DNA of 64,000 nt from DASZQY01 sp036511595. Its GTDB lineage: Bacteria; Pseudomonadota; Alphaproteobacteria; Rhizobiales; Kaistiaceae. Under the pieces are notes generated by a model that saw only the letters and a program-made list of their open reading frames with translations, did not search any database and had not been told where the DNA came from. Position numbers and translations under genes: made by a program. How positions within the stretch are numbered: the stretch's first letter is position 1; each line of letters opens with the position of its first letter. Of the stretch, positions 24,769 through 34,999 are shown piece after piece. The stretch is from positions 1-64,000 of the forward strand of contig DATCBY010000051.1 of the NCBI GenBank assembly GCA_036511595.1. The letters are read 5' to 3'.

Positions 24769-24807
24769 ACGGCAGGCCGGCTAACCCCGGCCTGCCGTTC
24801 TCATTTT
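24769..24807 (+). terminator. Strong rho-independent terminator after degP
   Basis: A perfect 12-bp stem, ACGGCAGGCCGG (24769-24780) with CCGGCCTGCCGT (24787-24798), has a six-base loop and is followed by TCTCATTTT. It separates the ccm-degP unit from the next two-component system. Confidence 0.88.
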
Positions 24808-24847
24808 GGGACCCGGCTATCCTGCTCTGGCCGTGTATGGTGGTGCC

Positions 24848-25516
24848 ATGCGCATACTTCTGATCGAAGATGATCGCGAAGCCGCGGCTTATCTCGCCAA
24901 GGCGCTGCGCGAGGCCGGCCACGTTCCCGATCATGCGGCGGACGGCGACACGGGCGCCGCGATGGCGGCCGACGGCGGCTACGATGTCCTGGTCGTGGAT
25001 CGCATGCTGCCGAAGCGCGACGGACTTTCGCTCATCGAGGAACTCCGCAACCGCGGCGATCACACCCCGGCGTTGATTCTCTCGGCGCTCGGTCAGGTCG
25101 ACGACAGGGTGGCGGGCCTGCACGCCGGCGGCGACGACTATCTTCCCAAGCCTTTTGCATTTTCCGAACTGCTTGCCCGGGTCGAGGCGCTGGCAAGACG
25201 CCGGAAGCCCGACGCGGCGGAAACGATCTTTCGGGTCGGCGATCTCGAGCTTGACCGCCTCGGTCACACCGTCACCCGCGCCGGCCAGCCCGTCCCGCTG
25301 CAGCCCCGCGAGTTCCGCTTGCTCGAATATCTGATGAAGCACGCCGGCCAGGTCGTCACCCGCACGATGCTCCTCGAAAACGTCTGGGACTATCACTTCG
25401 ATCCGCAGACCAACGTCATCGACGTGCACATCTCGCGGCTGCGCGCCAAGATCGACCGCGGCTTCGGCGATCCGCACCTGCATACGGTCCGCGGGGCCGG
25501 GTACATGATTAAGTGA
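24848..25516 (+). CDS. OmpR-family response regulator
   Basis: From ATG 24848 the product has 222 residues. The receiver has LIEDDREAA, phosphoacceptor Asp51 in LVVDRMLPKRDG, SALGQVDDRV at the switch site and Lys101 in YLPKPF. The winged-helix domain has LQPREFRLLEYLMKH, NVIDVHISRLRAKID and VRGAGYMIK. The pattern GLHAGGDDYLPKPFAFSELLAR places it with the QseB/TctD-like regulators that follow cycHJKL-degP in rhizobial genomes, so far as I recall. The cognate kinase starts 10 bp downstream. Target genes are not known; degP or envelope functions would be natural candidates. Confidence 0.93.
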   Translation: MRILLIEDDREAAAYLAKALREAGHVPDHAADGDTGAAMAADGGYDVLVVDRMLPKRDGLSLIEELRNRGDHTPALILSALGQVDDRVAGLHAGGDDYLPKPFAFSELLARVEALARRRKPDAAETIFRVGDLELDRLGHTVTRAGQPVPLQPREFRLLEYLMKHAGQVVTRTMLLENVWDYHFDPQTNVIDVHISRLRAKIDRGFGDPHLHTVRGAGYMIK

Positions 25517-25526
25517 CGGTTCCCAG

Positions 25527-26918
25527 ATGACCGGCCTCGGCAAGGTCGTCCGCACCACGGCGTTCAAGCTGTCGGCGATCTATATTGCCGTCTTCTCGAT
25601 CTTCTCGGTCTTCTTTGTCCTCTACATTTCCTATTCGACCAACGTTCTTCTCAACCAGCAGCTCCGCGAGACCATCGCCACCGAGCTGCTCGGGCTGAGC
25701 GACCAGTATCGCGTCGGCGGCCTGCCGGCCGTGGTCGACGTCATCGAACAGCGCGCCCACCAGCCCGGCGCCAGCCTCTACCTCGTTACCGACGTCTCCG
25801 GGCGCATACTCGCCGGCAATGTCACCGAGGTATCGAGCTACGTGCTCAGCCGCTCCGGCACCGAGCCGATCGTCGTACGCTACGCGCGCTACAGCGGCGA
25901 CGTCGGCCAGCGCACCGCCATGGTGCAGGTGGTGCGCCTGCAGGGCGGCTTCCTGCTCCTCGTCGGCCGCGACATCGGCGAACGCGACCAGTTTCGCCAG
26001 ATCGTAAGCCGCGCCCTTGTTTGGGCTCTCGTGCTGATGATCGGGTTGGCACTGTTGAGTTACATCTTCGTCAGCCGGCGCGTCCTCAAGCGCATCGATT
26101 CGCTGTCCGCGACCAGCCGCCACATCATGCTTGGCGATCTCTCAGGGCGGCTTGAGGTAACCGGCTCGGGCGACGAGTTCGACAGGCTGGCGGGCGCGCT
26201 GAACGCCATGCTCGATCGCATCGAGCGCCTGATCTACGGCGTCAAGGACGTGTCCGACAACATCGCCCACGATCTCAAGACGCCGCTGACGCGCCTGCGC
26301 AATCGCGTCGAACAGGCGCTCGGCGCCCGGCCGGACACCGACGGCTATCGCGCCGCGCTCGAGGCGACCATCGAGGAGTCGGATCAGCTCATCAAGACGT
26401 TCAACGCGCTCCTGATGATTGCGCGCATCGAGGCTGGCTCGCCGGACGGCGCCACGACTGAAGTCGACGCCGCCGCGATTGCCCACGATGTGGCCGAACT
26501 TTACGAGCCGGTGGCCGATGTGACCGGGATCGATCTGGTGGTCGAGGCGCCCCAGCCGATCCTGATCGAGGCGAGCCGCGAACTGCTCAGCCAAGGGCTC
26601 GCCAACCTGGTCGACAACGCCATCAAGCATGGCGCACCGGCGGACGGCGAAGCCAGGCGCCTGCGCATCGCCATCTCGGCGGCACGGGAGGGCGATACGC
26701 TGGTGTTGCGGGTCGCCGACAATGGGCCGGGAGTGCCGCCGGAGGATCGCGAACGCGTCCTGCAACGCTTCGTGCGGCTGGAAAAAAGCCGGTCGCAACC
26801 GGGCAGCGGCCTCGGATTAAGCCTTGTCGCGGCCGTCGCCCGCCTGCACCATGGCACGATCGAACTCGGCGACGGCAATCCGGGTCTCGTCGTGACGATG
26901 CGCCTGCCGCTGAAATGA
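25527..26918 (+). CDS. HAMP-containing sensor histidine kinase
   Basis: The product is 463 residues. TM1 is at about 12-35, a periplasmic domain of 125 residues follows, TM2 is at 164-182 and HAMP covers RRVLKRIDSLSATSRHIMLGDLSGRLEV. Phosphoacceptor His248 is in SDNIAHDLKTPLTRLRNRVE, the H-box form seen in many alphaproteobacterial HisKA kinases. ATPase motifs: LANLVDNAIKHG, ADNGPGVP and GSGLGLSLVAAV. It is the partner of the regulator just upstream. Four bases separate its stop from glnE, suggesting readthrough into that gene. Confidence 0.93.
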   Translation: MTGLGKVVRTTAFKLSAIYIAVFSIFSVFFVLYISYSTNVLLNQQLRETIATELLGLSDQYRVGGLPAVVDVIEQRAHQPGASLYLVTDVSGRILAGNVTEVSSYVLSRSGTEPIVVRYARYSGDVGQRTAMVQVVRLQGGFLLLVGRDIGERDQFRQIVSRALVWALVLMIGLALLSYIFVSRRVLKRIDSLSATSRHIMLGDLSGRLEVTGSGDEFDRLAGALNAMLDRIERLIYGVKDVSDNIAHDLKTPLTRLRNRVEQALGARPDTDGYRAALEATIEESDQLIKTFNALLMIARIEAGSPDGATTEVDAAAIAHDVAELYEPVADVTGIDLVVEAPQPILIEASRELLSQGLANLVDNAIKHGAPADGEARRLRIAISAAREGDTLVLRVADNGPGVPPEDRERVLQRFVRLEKSRSQPGSGLGLSLVAAVARLHHGTIELGDGNPGLVVTMRLPLK

Positions 26919-26922
26919 CCCG

Positions 26923-29874
26923 ATGCCTGCACCGCGGAAGCCGAAGCCTTGTTCCGGCAGCTCCCTCGCCGATGCGCTGAAGCCGCGGCTCGCGGCCGAC
27001 AAGGCGCGGACGAAGGCGCGCATGGCCGAGTTGCGCGGCGCCCCGGCCCCGTTGAAGCAGGAGCCGGTAGCGTCGTTTCTGGCGGCAGTGATGGACTGCT
27101 CGCCGTTCCTGCGCGCGCTTATTCTCGACGATCCTGACCGGCTTGCGGCGATCCTTGCGTCCGACCCGGCCGTGCGCCTGAAAGAGGTCACGCGCGCGAC
27201 TGCCGCTGCGTGGCGGGAGACGACCGAACCCGCCCTGATGGCCACGCTTCGCCGCGCCCGCCAGGAGATGGCGCTCACCACTGCGCTCGCCGACCTCGGC
27301 GGCGTCTGGGATGTGAATGCCGTGACCGCGGCGCTCACCGAATTCGCCGACGCTGCGGTCGGCGCGGCAGTCCGTTTCCTGGTCGCGCAAGCGGCGGCGG
27401 CTGGCGAGATCGCGCCAGCGGACCCAGAGAAGCCCGATGCGGCGTCGGGTTGGATCATCCTCGGCATGGGCAAGTTCGGCGCCGGCGAACTCAACTACTC
27501 CAGCGACATCGACCTGATCGTCCTCTTCGATCGCGAACGCATTCGTCTCAGGGGCGACCGTGAGCCGGCGACGTTCTTCGTCAAGCTGACCAAGCGGCTG
27601 GTGGCTATCCTCAGCGAGCGGACCGCCGACGGCTTCGTCTTCCGCACCGACCTTCGTCTCCGGCCGGATCCGGGCTCGACCAGCATCGCCATTTCGACCG
27701 AGGCAGCGCTACAGTACTACGAGAGCCTCGGTCAGAACTGGGAGCGCGCGGCGCTGATCAAGGCGAGGCCGGTCGCCGGCGATCTGGCGGCGGGTGATGT
27801 TTTCCTCGCCGCGCTCACGCCGTACATCTGGCGGAAATACCTGGACTACGCCGCAATATCGGACATCCATTCGATCAAGCGCCAGATCCACGACCATCGC
27901 GGCCATGCCGAAGTTGCCGTTGCCGGCCACAACATCAAGCTCGGCCGTGGCGGCATCCGCGAGATCGAATTCTTCGTTCAGACCCAGCAGCTCATCGCCG
28001 GCGGGCGCGATCCGGCCCTACGTGGTCGCGGCACGCTCGACATGCTGGCGGCGCTGGCCGCCGGCGGCTGGATTGACGAGGCCACCCGCGCCGGCATGCA
28101 CGCAGCTTACCTCTCGCTGCGCGAGATCGAACACTGTCTGCAGATGGTGGCCGACGAGCAGACGCATACGCTGCCGGAAGACGACGAGCACCTGGCGGTC
28201 ATCGCACGCATGGCCGGCTACGCGAATGTCGCAGCCTTCGGCAAGGCACTGACGGCGACGCTGACCACGGTTCGCGATCGCTACACGGAGCTGTTCGAAA
28301 CGGCACCCTCGCTGACCGCGAAGGGGAATAGCCTCGTCTTCACCGGCGACGCCGACGATCCCGAGACGCTGGCGACGTTGCGCCGGGCGGGATACCGGCA
28401 CCCCGAAGAGGTGACGAAGGCAGTGCGCGCCTGGCATTTTGGGCGCTATCCGGCGACCCGATCGGCGAGCGCGCGGGAGCGGCTGACCGAATTCGTGCCC
28501 GCCCTGATCGAGGCGCTGGCCACCACCGAGAACGCGGACGCGGCCTTTGCCGCTTTCGACCGCTTCCTCGCCCGCATGCCGGCGGGTGTGCAGCTCTTCG
28601 CGTTGCTCCAGTCCAACAAGGGCTTGCTCAGCCTGCTCGCCGTGATCCTCGGGACCGCGCCCCGGCTTGCCGAGACCGTGATCCAGCGCGCCCACGTGCT
28701 GGATGCGCTGATCGAACCGGCCTTTTTCGGCAGCCTTCCCCCGAAGTCGACGCTGGAACGGCGGCTCGCCGCCACGCTCGCCGAAGCGCGCTCGTTCGAG
28801 GATCTACTCGATCGCGCCCGCATCTTCGGCCAAGAACAGTCGTTCCTGATCGGTGTGCGCGTGCTGGCCGGCACCGTCGGCGTGCGCAGCGCCGGTTACG
28901 CCTACAGCGATCTCGCCGATACACTGCTGGCTGCGCTGCTTGACGCGGTGCGCCGCGAATTTGAGGGCGCCCACGGCAAGATGAAGGGTAGCGCCGTCGC
29001 CCTGGTCGCCATGGGGCGGCTTGGCGGGCGCGAGATGACCGCTGCCTCCGATCTTGACCTGCTGGTGCTCTACGATTTCGACGACAGCGCCACCGCCTCG
29101 TCCGGCAAGCGCCCGCTGCCGGGCGCACAATATTTTGCCCGCCTGACCCAGCGCGTGGTGGCGGCGCTATCCGCGCCGACCGCGGAAGGGACGCTCTATC
29201 CCGTCGATTTCCGTCTGCGCCCCTCGGGCAACTCAGGGCCGTTGGCAACCCACATCGACGGGTTCGCCAACTATCAGGCCAACGATGCCTGGACGTGGGA
29301 ACACATGGCCCTGACGCGGGCACGACCGATAGCCGGCGACGCGCCAATGCTGGAGCGCGCGCACGCCGAGATCGCCAGGGTGCTGCGGCGTCCGCACGAT
29401 GGCAAGAAGGTCATCAGCGACGTCCTGGAAATGCGCGCGATGGTCGAGGAGGCGAAGGGCGGTGAAGGAATCTGGGACCTGAAACAGACTCCCGGCGGCC
29501 TCGTCGACATCGAATTCGTGGCGCAGGCGCTGCAGCTCATCCACGGCGCCACTCATCCGGCGCTGATCGCCACTGAGACGGAAACCGTTCTGATCGCGGC
29601 AGAGAAAGCCGGCGTCCTTCCCGCCAATGAGGCGGACGTCCTCCTGTCGGCGCTCCACCTTTATCAGGCGCTGATCCAGATTCTGAGGCTTTGCGTCGAT
29701 GGCATATTCAGCCCGGCCGAAGCCCCGCGCGGGCTGCTTGAGCGGCTGGCGCGCGCCGGCGAGTTGCCCGACTTCGCCACACTTGAGGCGCACGTGCGCG
29801 AAACCGAGATGGCCGTGCGCGCCGCATTCGTGCGCGTGATCGGCAAGGCTCCGGCGGGGAAAGTGGCGCGCTAG
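26923..29874 (+). CDS. glnE: Bifunctional glutamine synthetase adenylyltransferase/deadenylyltransferase
   Basis: The product is 983 residues, full family length, with two nucleotidyltransferase domains. The N-terminal one has GMGKFGAGELNYSSDIDLIVLFD at about 180-203 (GS-AMP deadenylation), and the C-terminal one has AMGRLGGREMTAASDLDLLVLYD near 695-717 (GS adenylation). Both carry the GG/GS...D.D metal-binding pattern intact. A GlnD-like helical region lies between them. GlnE adjusts glutamine synthetase activity in response to PII and glutamine. It follows the sensor kinase by four bases on the same strand, an arrangement that recurs in Hyphomicrobiales. Confidence 0.97.
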   Translation: MPAPRKPKPCSGSSLADALKPRLAADKARTKARMAELRGAPAPLKQEPVASFLAAVMDCSPFLRALILDDPDRLAAILASDPAVRLKEVTRATAAAWRETTEPALMATLRRARQEMALTTALADLGGVWDVNAVTAALTEFADAAVGAAVRFLVAQAAAAGEIAPADPEKPDAASGWIILGMGKFGAGELNYSSDIDLIVLFDRERIRLRGDREPATFFVKLTKRLVAILSERTADGFVFRTDLRLRPDPGSTSIAISTEAALQYYESLGQNWERAALIKARPVAGDLAAGDVFLAALTPYIWRKYLDYAAISDIHSIKRQIHDHRGHAEVAVAGHNIKLGRGGIREIEFFVQTQQLIAGGRDPALRGRGTLDMLAALAAGGWIDEATRAGMHAAYLSLREIEHCLQMVADEQTHTLPEDDEHLAVIARMAGYANVAAFGKALTATLTTVRDRYTELFETAPSLTAKGNSLVFTGDADDPETLATLRRAGYRHPEEVTKAVRAWHFGRYPATRSASARERLTEFVPALIEALATTENADAAFAAFDRFLARMPAGVQLFALLQSNKGLLSLLAVILGTAPRLAETVIQRAHVLDALIEPAFFGSLPPKSTLERRLAATLAEARSFEDLLDRARIFGQEQSFLIGVRVLAGTVGVRSAGYAYSDLADTLLAALLDAVRREFEGAHGKMKGSAVALVAMGRLGGREMTAASDLDLLVLYDFDDSATASSGKRPLPGAQYFARLTQRVVAALSAPTAEGTLYPVDFRLRPSGNSGPLATHIDGFANYQANDAWTWEHMALTRARPIAGDAPMLERAHAEIARVLRRPHDGKKVISDVLEMRAMVEEAKGGEGIWDLKQTPGGLVDIEFVAQALQLIHGATHPALIATETETVLIAAEKAGVLPANEADVLLSALHLYQALIQILRLCVDGIFSPAEAPRGLLERLARAGELPDFATLEAHVRETEMAVRAAFVRVIGKAPAGKVAR

Positions 29875-29875
29875 A

Positions 29876-32245
29876 TCAGGCGGCCGAGCGCTGCGGCGAG
29901 CGCTGCGGTTCTTGTGGCCCGTGGTCCGCCGGCAGCCGTACCGAGACGACAGTGCCGAGGCCTTCGGTCGAGCGGATACGCATGGAGCCGCCATGAAGGC
30001 TGACCTGCGAACCGGCGATGGCGAGGCCAAGACCGGAGCCGCGGTGGTTCTTGGTGAACTGGTTCGAGACCTGTTCGAAGGGCCGGCCAAGTTTGTTGAG
30101 CGCGTCGCGCGGGATGCCGATGCCGGTGTCGGCAACCGAAAAGGTGATGGCGTTGCCAACGGCGCGGGCGCGCACCCGGATGCGCCCGCCGGCGGGAGTG
30201 AACTTCACCGCGTTCGACAACAGGTTCAGCATGATCTGCGTCAGCGCCCGGCGGTCGCCACGCATGTGTAGGTCGCGGCCGGCCTCGGACGTCACCTCGA
30301 TCTGCTGCGCTGCCGCCATCGTCGAGACGATGCGGATCGATTCCTCGACCAGATCGTCAAGCACCAGCTCCTCCGGGTGCAGCAGCATCCGGCCCGCCTC
30401 GATGCGCGACATGTCGAGCACGTCATTGATGACGCCGAGCAGGTAGATCCCGCTCTGGTGGATGTCGCGGCAGTACTCGACGTATTTGGCCGAGCCGAGC
30501 GGGCCGAACATTCCCGACTCCATAATTTCCGAAAATCCGATGACCGCGTTCAGTGGTGTCCGCAGCTCGTGGCTGATGTTGGCGAGGAATTCCGACTTCG
30601 TGCGATTGGCGGCCTCGGCGCGGTCCTTTTCCTCGGCATATTTCTCGGCGAGTTCGACCATCTGCTGCGCCTGCTGCTCGAGCTTCTGGCGGGACTGGCG
30701 CAGGTCCGCGATGGTTGCCATCAGCCGCCGTTCGCCCTCGATCAGCCGGCCCTCGTGGCGCTTGAGCTGGGTGATGTCGGTACCGACGGAGACAAATCCG
30801 CCGTCCTTGGTGCGGCGCTCGTTGATCTGCAGCCAGCGGCCATCCTCCAGCTGCAGCTCGAACGAGCGTGCCCCGTCCTCGGGCTTGCCGTCGTCGACAA
30901 CCTGGGATCGCACCAGCGGCTTTCGCCCGGCGGCGATGACTTCCGCGTAAGGCGTTCCTGGCGCCAGTGCAGGATCGGGGATGCCGTGCAGCTGCTGGTA
31001 CTTGGAGTTGTACATGACGAGCCGGTTTTCCGAATCCCAGAGCACGAAGGCTTCCGATACTGTCTCGATCGCGTCGCGGAGACGGATATCGGCGGTCTTC
31101 GACCGCTCGACCAGGCGCATCTGCTCGGTAATGTCGACGGCGATGCCGATGAGATGGGGCGTGGCGCTGCCAGATTCGACCAGTTCTGCGCGAGCCCGCA
31201 GCCACACCCAGCGCCCGTCGGCGTGTAGCATGCGGAACATGCGGTCGACGGAGGTTTCGCCCGCGGTGAACATCGCCTCGACCAGCTTCAGCAGGTCGCC
31301 GTCGTCGGGATGCAGCAACCGGCTGACCTCGCCATAACCGAGCAGGGCGTCGCGCGGCTCAAGCCCCAGCAGCTCGAACATCGAGCGCGACCAGAACAGC
31401 CGCCCGCGCGCGAGATCCCAATCCCACAGGCCGCAGCGGCCGCGCATCAGCGCCGTCTCGGAACGCGCTTCGGTCGCCGAGTAGATGTCATCGGCTTCGG
31501 CGGCCCGGCGGACTTGCGCGAAATAGCCGTAGAGGATCACCAGCAGGATCGAGCTGGTGCCGATGAAGATGGTGGCATCCAGCGAAACACTGGACCGCCA
31601 CCCGCCGTAGACCGCGGTTGTCGGCTGGACCACCGCGACAAAGCCGAACGGCGGCGCGAGAGCATTGACCGTGGCGAAGGCGCTCTCGTTATCGGCGAGC
31701 GCAATCTCCAGCACCCCGGCACGGGCGCCGAAAGTGGTAAGCGGTTGCGCTTCGCCGATGATCGCGGTCAGCCGCCGGCCCTCTGCATCTGCAGCGACAG
31801 GCGCGGCAGCGACGATCGTTCCCGAGGCATCGGTGACATAGATCTGCCGGTTTTCACCAGTGGCGCCGTCGGGAAGCACCGCGGTCAGGGTGTCGCGCGC
31901 CTGCGTCGGCGACAGGGTTTGCTGCACCGACGGATCGGCGACGTGCGATAGCCCACCGGAGACGGCGGCGGCGATCAGCGCGAGGGTCTTGCGAGCCACC
32001 TCGGTCTGCTCGGCCTTCTGCTGATAGAGCTCAAGCAGACGCGCCAGCCCGACGATTGCCAGGAAGATGACGATCAGGATCGGGATAAGCCGACGCAGGA
32101 TCGGCTCCGCCGCCAGCAGCTTCTGATAGGCTGGGTATGCCAGTAGTCCGGCGTGCCCCGGAACCGCAGCGCGTGGCGGCATCCCCAGCCCGGAAAGCGG
32201 CAAACGCTTTGCCAATGACGGACCAGCCGTCGCGGCACGCGCCAT
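29876..32245 (-). CDS. Membrane-bound PAS sensor histidine kinase (DivJ/PdhS/CbrA-like class)
   Basis: The product is 789 residues. TM1 is near 50-70 and TM2 near 232-250, enclosing an extracytoplasmic domain of about 160 residues. Two or three cytosolic PAS domains follow (WDWDLARGRLFWSRSMFELLG near 270; FVLWDSENRLVMYNSKYQQLHG near 400). A coiled coil precedes the H-box FLANISHELRTPLNAVIGFSEIM, with His near 558. The ATPase domain has LNLLSNAVKFTPAGG, VADTGIGIP and GSGLGLAI. The H-box block and the DIHQSGIYLLGVINDVLDMSRIEAGR helix are those of kinases acting on the cell-cycle regulator DivK, of which S. meliloti CbrA is one; that specific identity is a guess. Convergent with glnE. Confidence 0.9.
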   Translation of the reverse strand: MARAATAGPSLAKRLPLSGLGMPPRAAVPGHAGLLAYPAYQKLLAAEPILRRLIPILIVIFLAIVGLARLLELYQQKAEQTEVARKTLALIAAAVSGGLSHVADPSVQQTLSPTQARDTLTAVLPDGATGENRQIYVTDASGTIVAAAPVAADAEGRRLTAIIGEAQPLTTFGARAGVLEIALADNESAFATVNALAPPFGFVAVVQPTTAVYGGWRSSVSLDATIFIGTSSILLVILYGYFAQVRRAAEADDIYSATEARSETALMRGRCGLWDWDLARGRLFWSRSMFELLGLEPRDALLGYGEVSRLLHPDDGDLLKLVEAMFTAGETSVDRMFRMLHADGRWVWLRARAELVESGSATPHLIGIAVDITEQMRLVERSKTADIRLRDAIETVSEAFVLWDSENRLVMYNSKYQQLHGIPDPALAPGTPYAEVIAAGRKPLVRSQVVDDGKPEDGARSFELQLEDGRWLQINERRTKDGGFVSVGTDITQLKRHEGRLIEGERRLMATIADLRQSRQKLEQQAQQMVELAEKYAEEKDRAEAANRTKSEFLANISHELRTPLNAVIGFSEIMESGMFGPLGSAKYVEYCRDIHQSGIYLLGVINDVLDMSRIEAGRMLLHPEELVLDDLVEESIRIVSTMAAAQQIEVTSEAGRDLHMRGDRRALTQIMLNLLSNAVKFTPAGGRIRVRARAVGNAITFSVADTGIGIPRDALNKLGRPFEQVSNQFTKNHRGSGLGLAIAGSQVSLHGGSMRIRSTEGLGTVVSVRLPADHGPQEPQRSPQRSAA

Positions 32246-32365
32246 GCGCTACCCCCTCGTTTTTTCTACGGATTGTTCGGGATGCGCTACGACCGAATCA
32301 CCGCATTTGAATCGACGTGAATCCGCTTGTCCAGAGTATGAACAAAATATTTACGGCGTGGGCAT

Positions 32366-34999
32366 TCAGGCGAGGGTGCGGGTGACGATATCGCGGGTAT
32401 CCGTAGATAAATCAGTGACTTCGGCGACTCGCCGTAAAGCTCGCTCGGCGAGTGCCCGCCGCTTGCCTTCCAGCGCCCGCCACGAGCGGAAGCTGACCAG
32501 AAGGCGCGCCGCGGTCTGCGGGTTGTGTCGGTCGAGGTCGACGACAAAATCGGCAAGGAAATCGTAGCCGGCGCCATCGGCGCGATTGAACTGGGTCTGG
32601 TTGCCGCCGGCAAACGTGCCGAGCAGCGCGCGAACGCGGTTCGGGTTGGCGATGGAGAAGGCCGGGTGGCTCAGCAGAGAGCGCACGCGGGGTAGCGTCT
32701 CCGGCGCCGGAGCCGAAGCCTCGAACATCAGCCATTTGTCGAGCACCAGCGCATCGTCGCGATAACGCTCGTAGAAGTCGGCGAGAGCCGCCGTCCGCTC
32801 CGGCAACGCGGCCCCGACCAGGATGCCAAGAGCGGCCGAGCGGTCGGTCATGTTGTCGGCCCGACGATAGCGTTCGACCACCCGGGCGACCGCGTCGCGA
32901 TCGCCGTTCGCCACCCTAAGGTCGAGGGCGGCATTGGCGAGTGCGCGGCGACCGGCCGATGCCGCATCGGGCGAGAACGTCTCGTTGTTTGTCAGGCGAT
33001 CGCTGAGCGCGGCAAGGCGGCCGCCGACCCTACGCGCAACCTCCGAACGGACAGTCTTGCGGGCTTCGGCGATCGCGTCCGGATCGACGTCGCGACCGAT
33101 CTCGCGGGCGATGTCGGCTTCGCCGGGCAACTGCAGTACCTGGGCGCGGAAGGCTGCCTCAAGGGCGTCGTTCTCCGCGACGTCCGCAAGCGCATCGATC
33201 AGCGCCGGGTCGACTTCGGCCGGCACGCCGCGCGCAGAGGCCTGGGTTCCCGCGATCAATGTCCGCATGGCAAGCGTCTGCGCCGCCTGCCACCGGTTGA
33301 ACGGGTCGGCGTCGGCACGCAGCAGGAAAAGGAGGTCGGTCGCCGGCGTATCCACGGCGAGCCGCACGGGCGCCGAGAAACCGCGCAACAGCGACGGGAC
33401 CGGCCGCGAGGAGACGTCGTGAAAGACGATGGTCTGGCTGGCTTCGGTGAGATGGATGACGTCGCCCTCGATCCGGCCGCCGGTGGCGCGCTCGACGGCG
33501 AGATCGTCGCCGTTCTGCCCGACGAGGCCGAAGCGGACGGGAATATGCATTGGCTTCTTCACGCCCTGTCCAGGTGTCGGCGGACAGGATTGCGCAAGCG
33601 CGAGCGTGTAGATCTTCTGGCGCGGGTCGTACACGCCGCGCGCCGTGACCTCGGGGGTGCCGGCTTGGCTGTACCAGAGCTCGAATCGGCTAAGGTCGGC
33701 GCCGGTGGCATCGGCGAAGGCGGCGAGGAAATCCTCGATGGTGACCGCCTGGCCGTCGTGACGCTCGAAGTAGAGGTTCATGCCCGCGCGGAAGCCGGTG
33801 TCGCCCAGCACGAGCTTGAGCATGCGCACGACCTCGGCGCCCTTCTCGTACACCGTCGGCGTGTAGAAGTTGTTGATCTCGTGATAGGTTTCCGGCCGGA
33901 CCGGATGGGCGAGGGGCCCTGCGTCCTCCGGGAACTGGCGGGCGTGGAGCGTGCGAACATCGGCGATGCGCTTCACAGGCCGCGAGCGCATGTCGGACGA
34001 GAATTCCTGGTCGCGATAGACCGTCAGCCCTTCCTTCAGGCAAAGCTGGAACCAGTCACGGCAGGTGATGCGGTCGCCGGTCCAGTTGTGGAAATATTCG
34101 TGCGCGATGACGCCCTCGACGAAGGCGTAGTCGATGTCGGTGGCGGTCTCCGGCGCGGCCAGCACGTATTTGTCGTTGAAGACGTTGAGACCCTTATTTT
34201 CCATCGCGCCCATGTTGAAATCGGAGACGGCAACGATGTTGAAGACATCAAGGTCGTATTCGCGCCCGAAGGCGGTCTCGTCCCAGCGCATCGAGCGCTT
34301 GAGCGCGCCCATCGCGTAGGCACAGCGCGCTTCCTTGCCATGCTCGCAGTAGATGTTCAGCGCGACGCTGCGTCCGGACATCGTCGTGAAGGTGTCGTTG
34401 AGGACACCGAGATCGCCGGCGACCATGGCGAAGAGATACGACGGCTTCGGGAACGGATCGTGCCAGACCGCGTAGTGGCGCTCGCTTCTGGCGATCTCGC
34501 CGGCCTCTACCGGATTGCCGTTGCTGAGCAGCAGCGGCGCAGCCGCCTTAGGCGCCTCGATTCGCGTCGTGTAGACTGCGAGCACGTCGGGCCGGTCGAG
34601 GAAATAGGTGATGCGCCGGAAGCCTTCCGCCTCGCACTGGGTGCACCACGTGCCGCCGGAGCGATAGAGTCCCATCAGCTTGGTGTTGGCCGCCGGGTCG
34701 AGCGCGGTCACGATCTCGAGGATGAACGCTTCCTGCGGAACATCTCGAACGGTGAGCACGCTCGCGGTCGCATCGTAGCGGTCGCGTGCGAGCAGCGCGC
34801 CATTGAGTGCGATCGAAACGAGCTTCACCTCGTCGCCGGCGAGAACCAGGTCGTGAGCACGGTCGCGCGCGCGAAGCGCAAGCCTCGCGGTCACCAGCGT
34901 GCGCCCGAGGTCGAGATCGAAATTCAGATGCACAGCATCCACCAGGAAGTCTGGCGGACGGTAATCCTCAAGGCGAACGGGCGCCGTGTCGGTCTTCAT
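32366..34999 (-). CDS. pepN: Aminopeptidase N (M1 family)
   Basis: From ATG 34999 the product has 877 residues, the normal length of bacterial PepN. GAMEN (near 261-265) binds the substrate N-terminus. The zinc site HEYFHNWTG (HExxH near 298-302) is followed 18 residues on by the third ligand in KEGLTVYRDQEF. The C-terminal half is the alpha-solenoid that closes over the active site. The enzyme removes N-terminal residues from peptides in the cytosol. An upstream in-frame ATG at 35122 would add 41 residues of non-homologous sequence, so it was rejected. It lies 120 bp upstream of the PAS kinase on the same strand. Confidence 0.96.
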   Translation of the reverse strand: MKTDTAPVRLEDYRPPDFLVDAVHLNFDLDLGRTLVTARLALRARDRAHDLVLAGDEVKLVSIALNGALLARDRYDATASVLTVRDVPQEAFILEIVTALDPAANTKLMGLYRSGGTWCTQCEAEGFRRITYFLDRPDVLAVYTTRIEAPKAAAPLLLSNGNPVEAGEIARSERHYAVWHDPFPKPSYLFAMVAGDLGVLNDTFTTMSGRSVALNIYCEHGKEARCAYAMGALKRSMRWDETAFGREYDLDVFNIVAVSDFNMGAMENKGLNVFNDKYVLAAPETATDIDYAFVEGVIAHEYFHNWTGDRITCRDWFQLCLKEGLTVYRDQEFSSDMRSRPVKRIADVRTLHARQFPEDAGPLAHPVRPETYHEINNFYTPTVYEKGAEVVRMLKLVLGDTGFRAGMNLYFERHDGQAVTIEDFLAAFADATGADLSRFELWYSQAGTPEVTARGVYDPRQKIYTLALAQSCPPTPGQGVKKPMHIPVRFGLVGQNGDDLAVERATGGRIEGDVIHLTEASQTIVFHDVSSRPVPSLLRGFSAPVRLAVDTPATDLLFLLRADADPFNRWQAAQTLAMRTLIAGTQASARGVPAEVDPALIDALADVAENDALEAAFRAQVLQLPGEADIAREIGRDVDPDAIAEARKTVRSEVARRVGGRLAALSDRLTNNETFSPDAASAGRRALANAALDLRVANGDRDAVARVVERYRRADNMTDRSAALGILVGAALPERTAALADFYERYRDDALVLDKWLMFEASAPAPETLPRVRSLLSHPAFSIANPNRVRALLGTFAGGNQTQFNRADGAGYDFLADFVVDLDRHNPQTAARLLVSFRSWRALEGKRRALAERALRRVAEVTDLSTDTRDIVTRTLA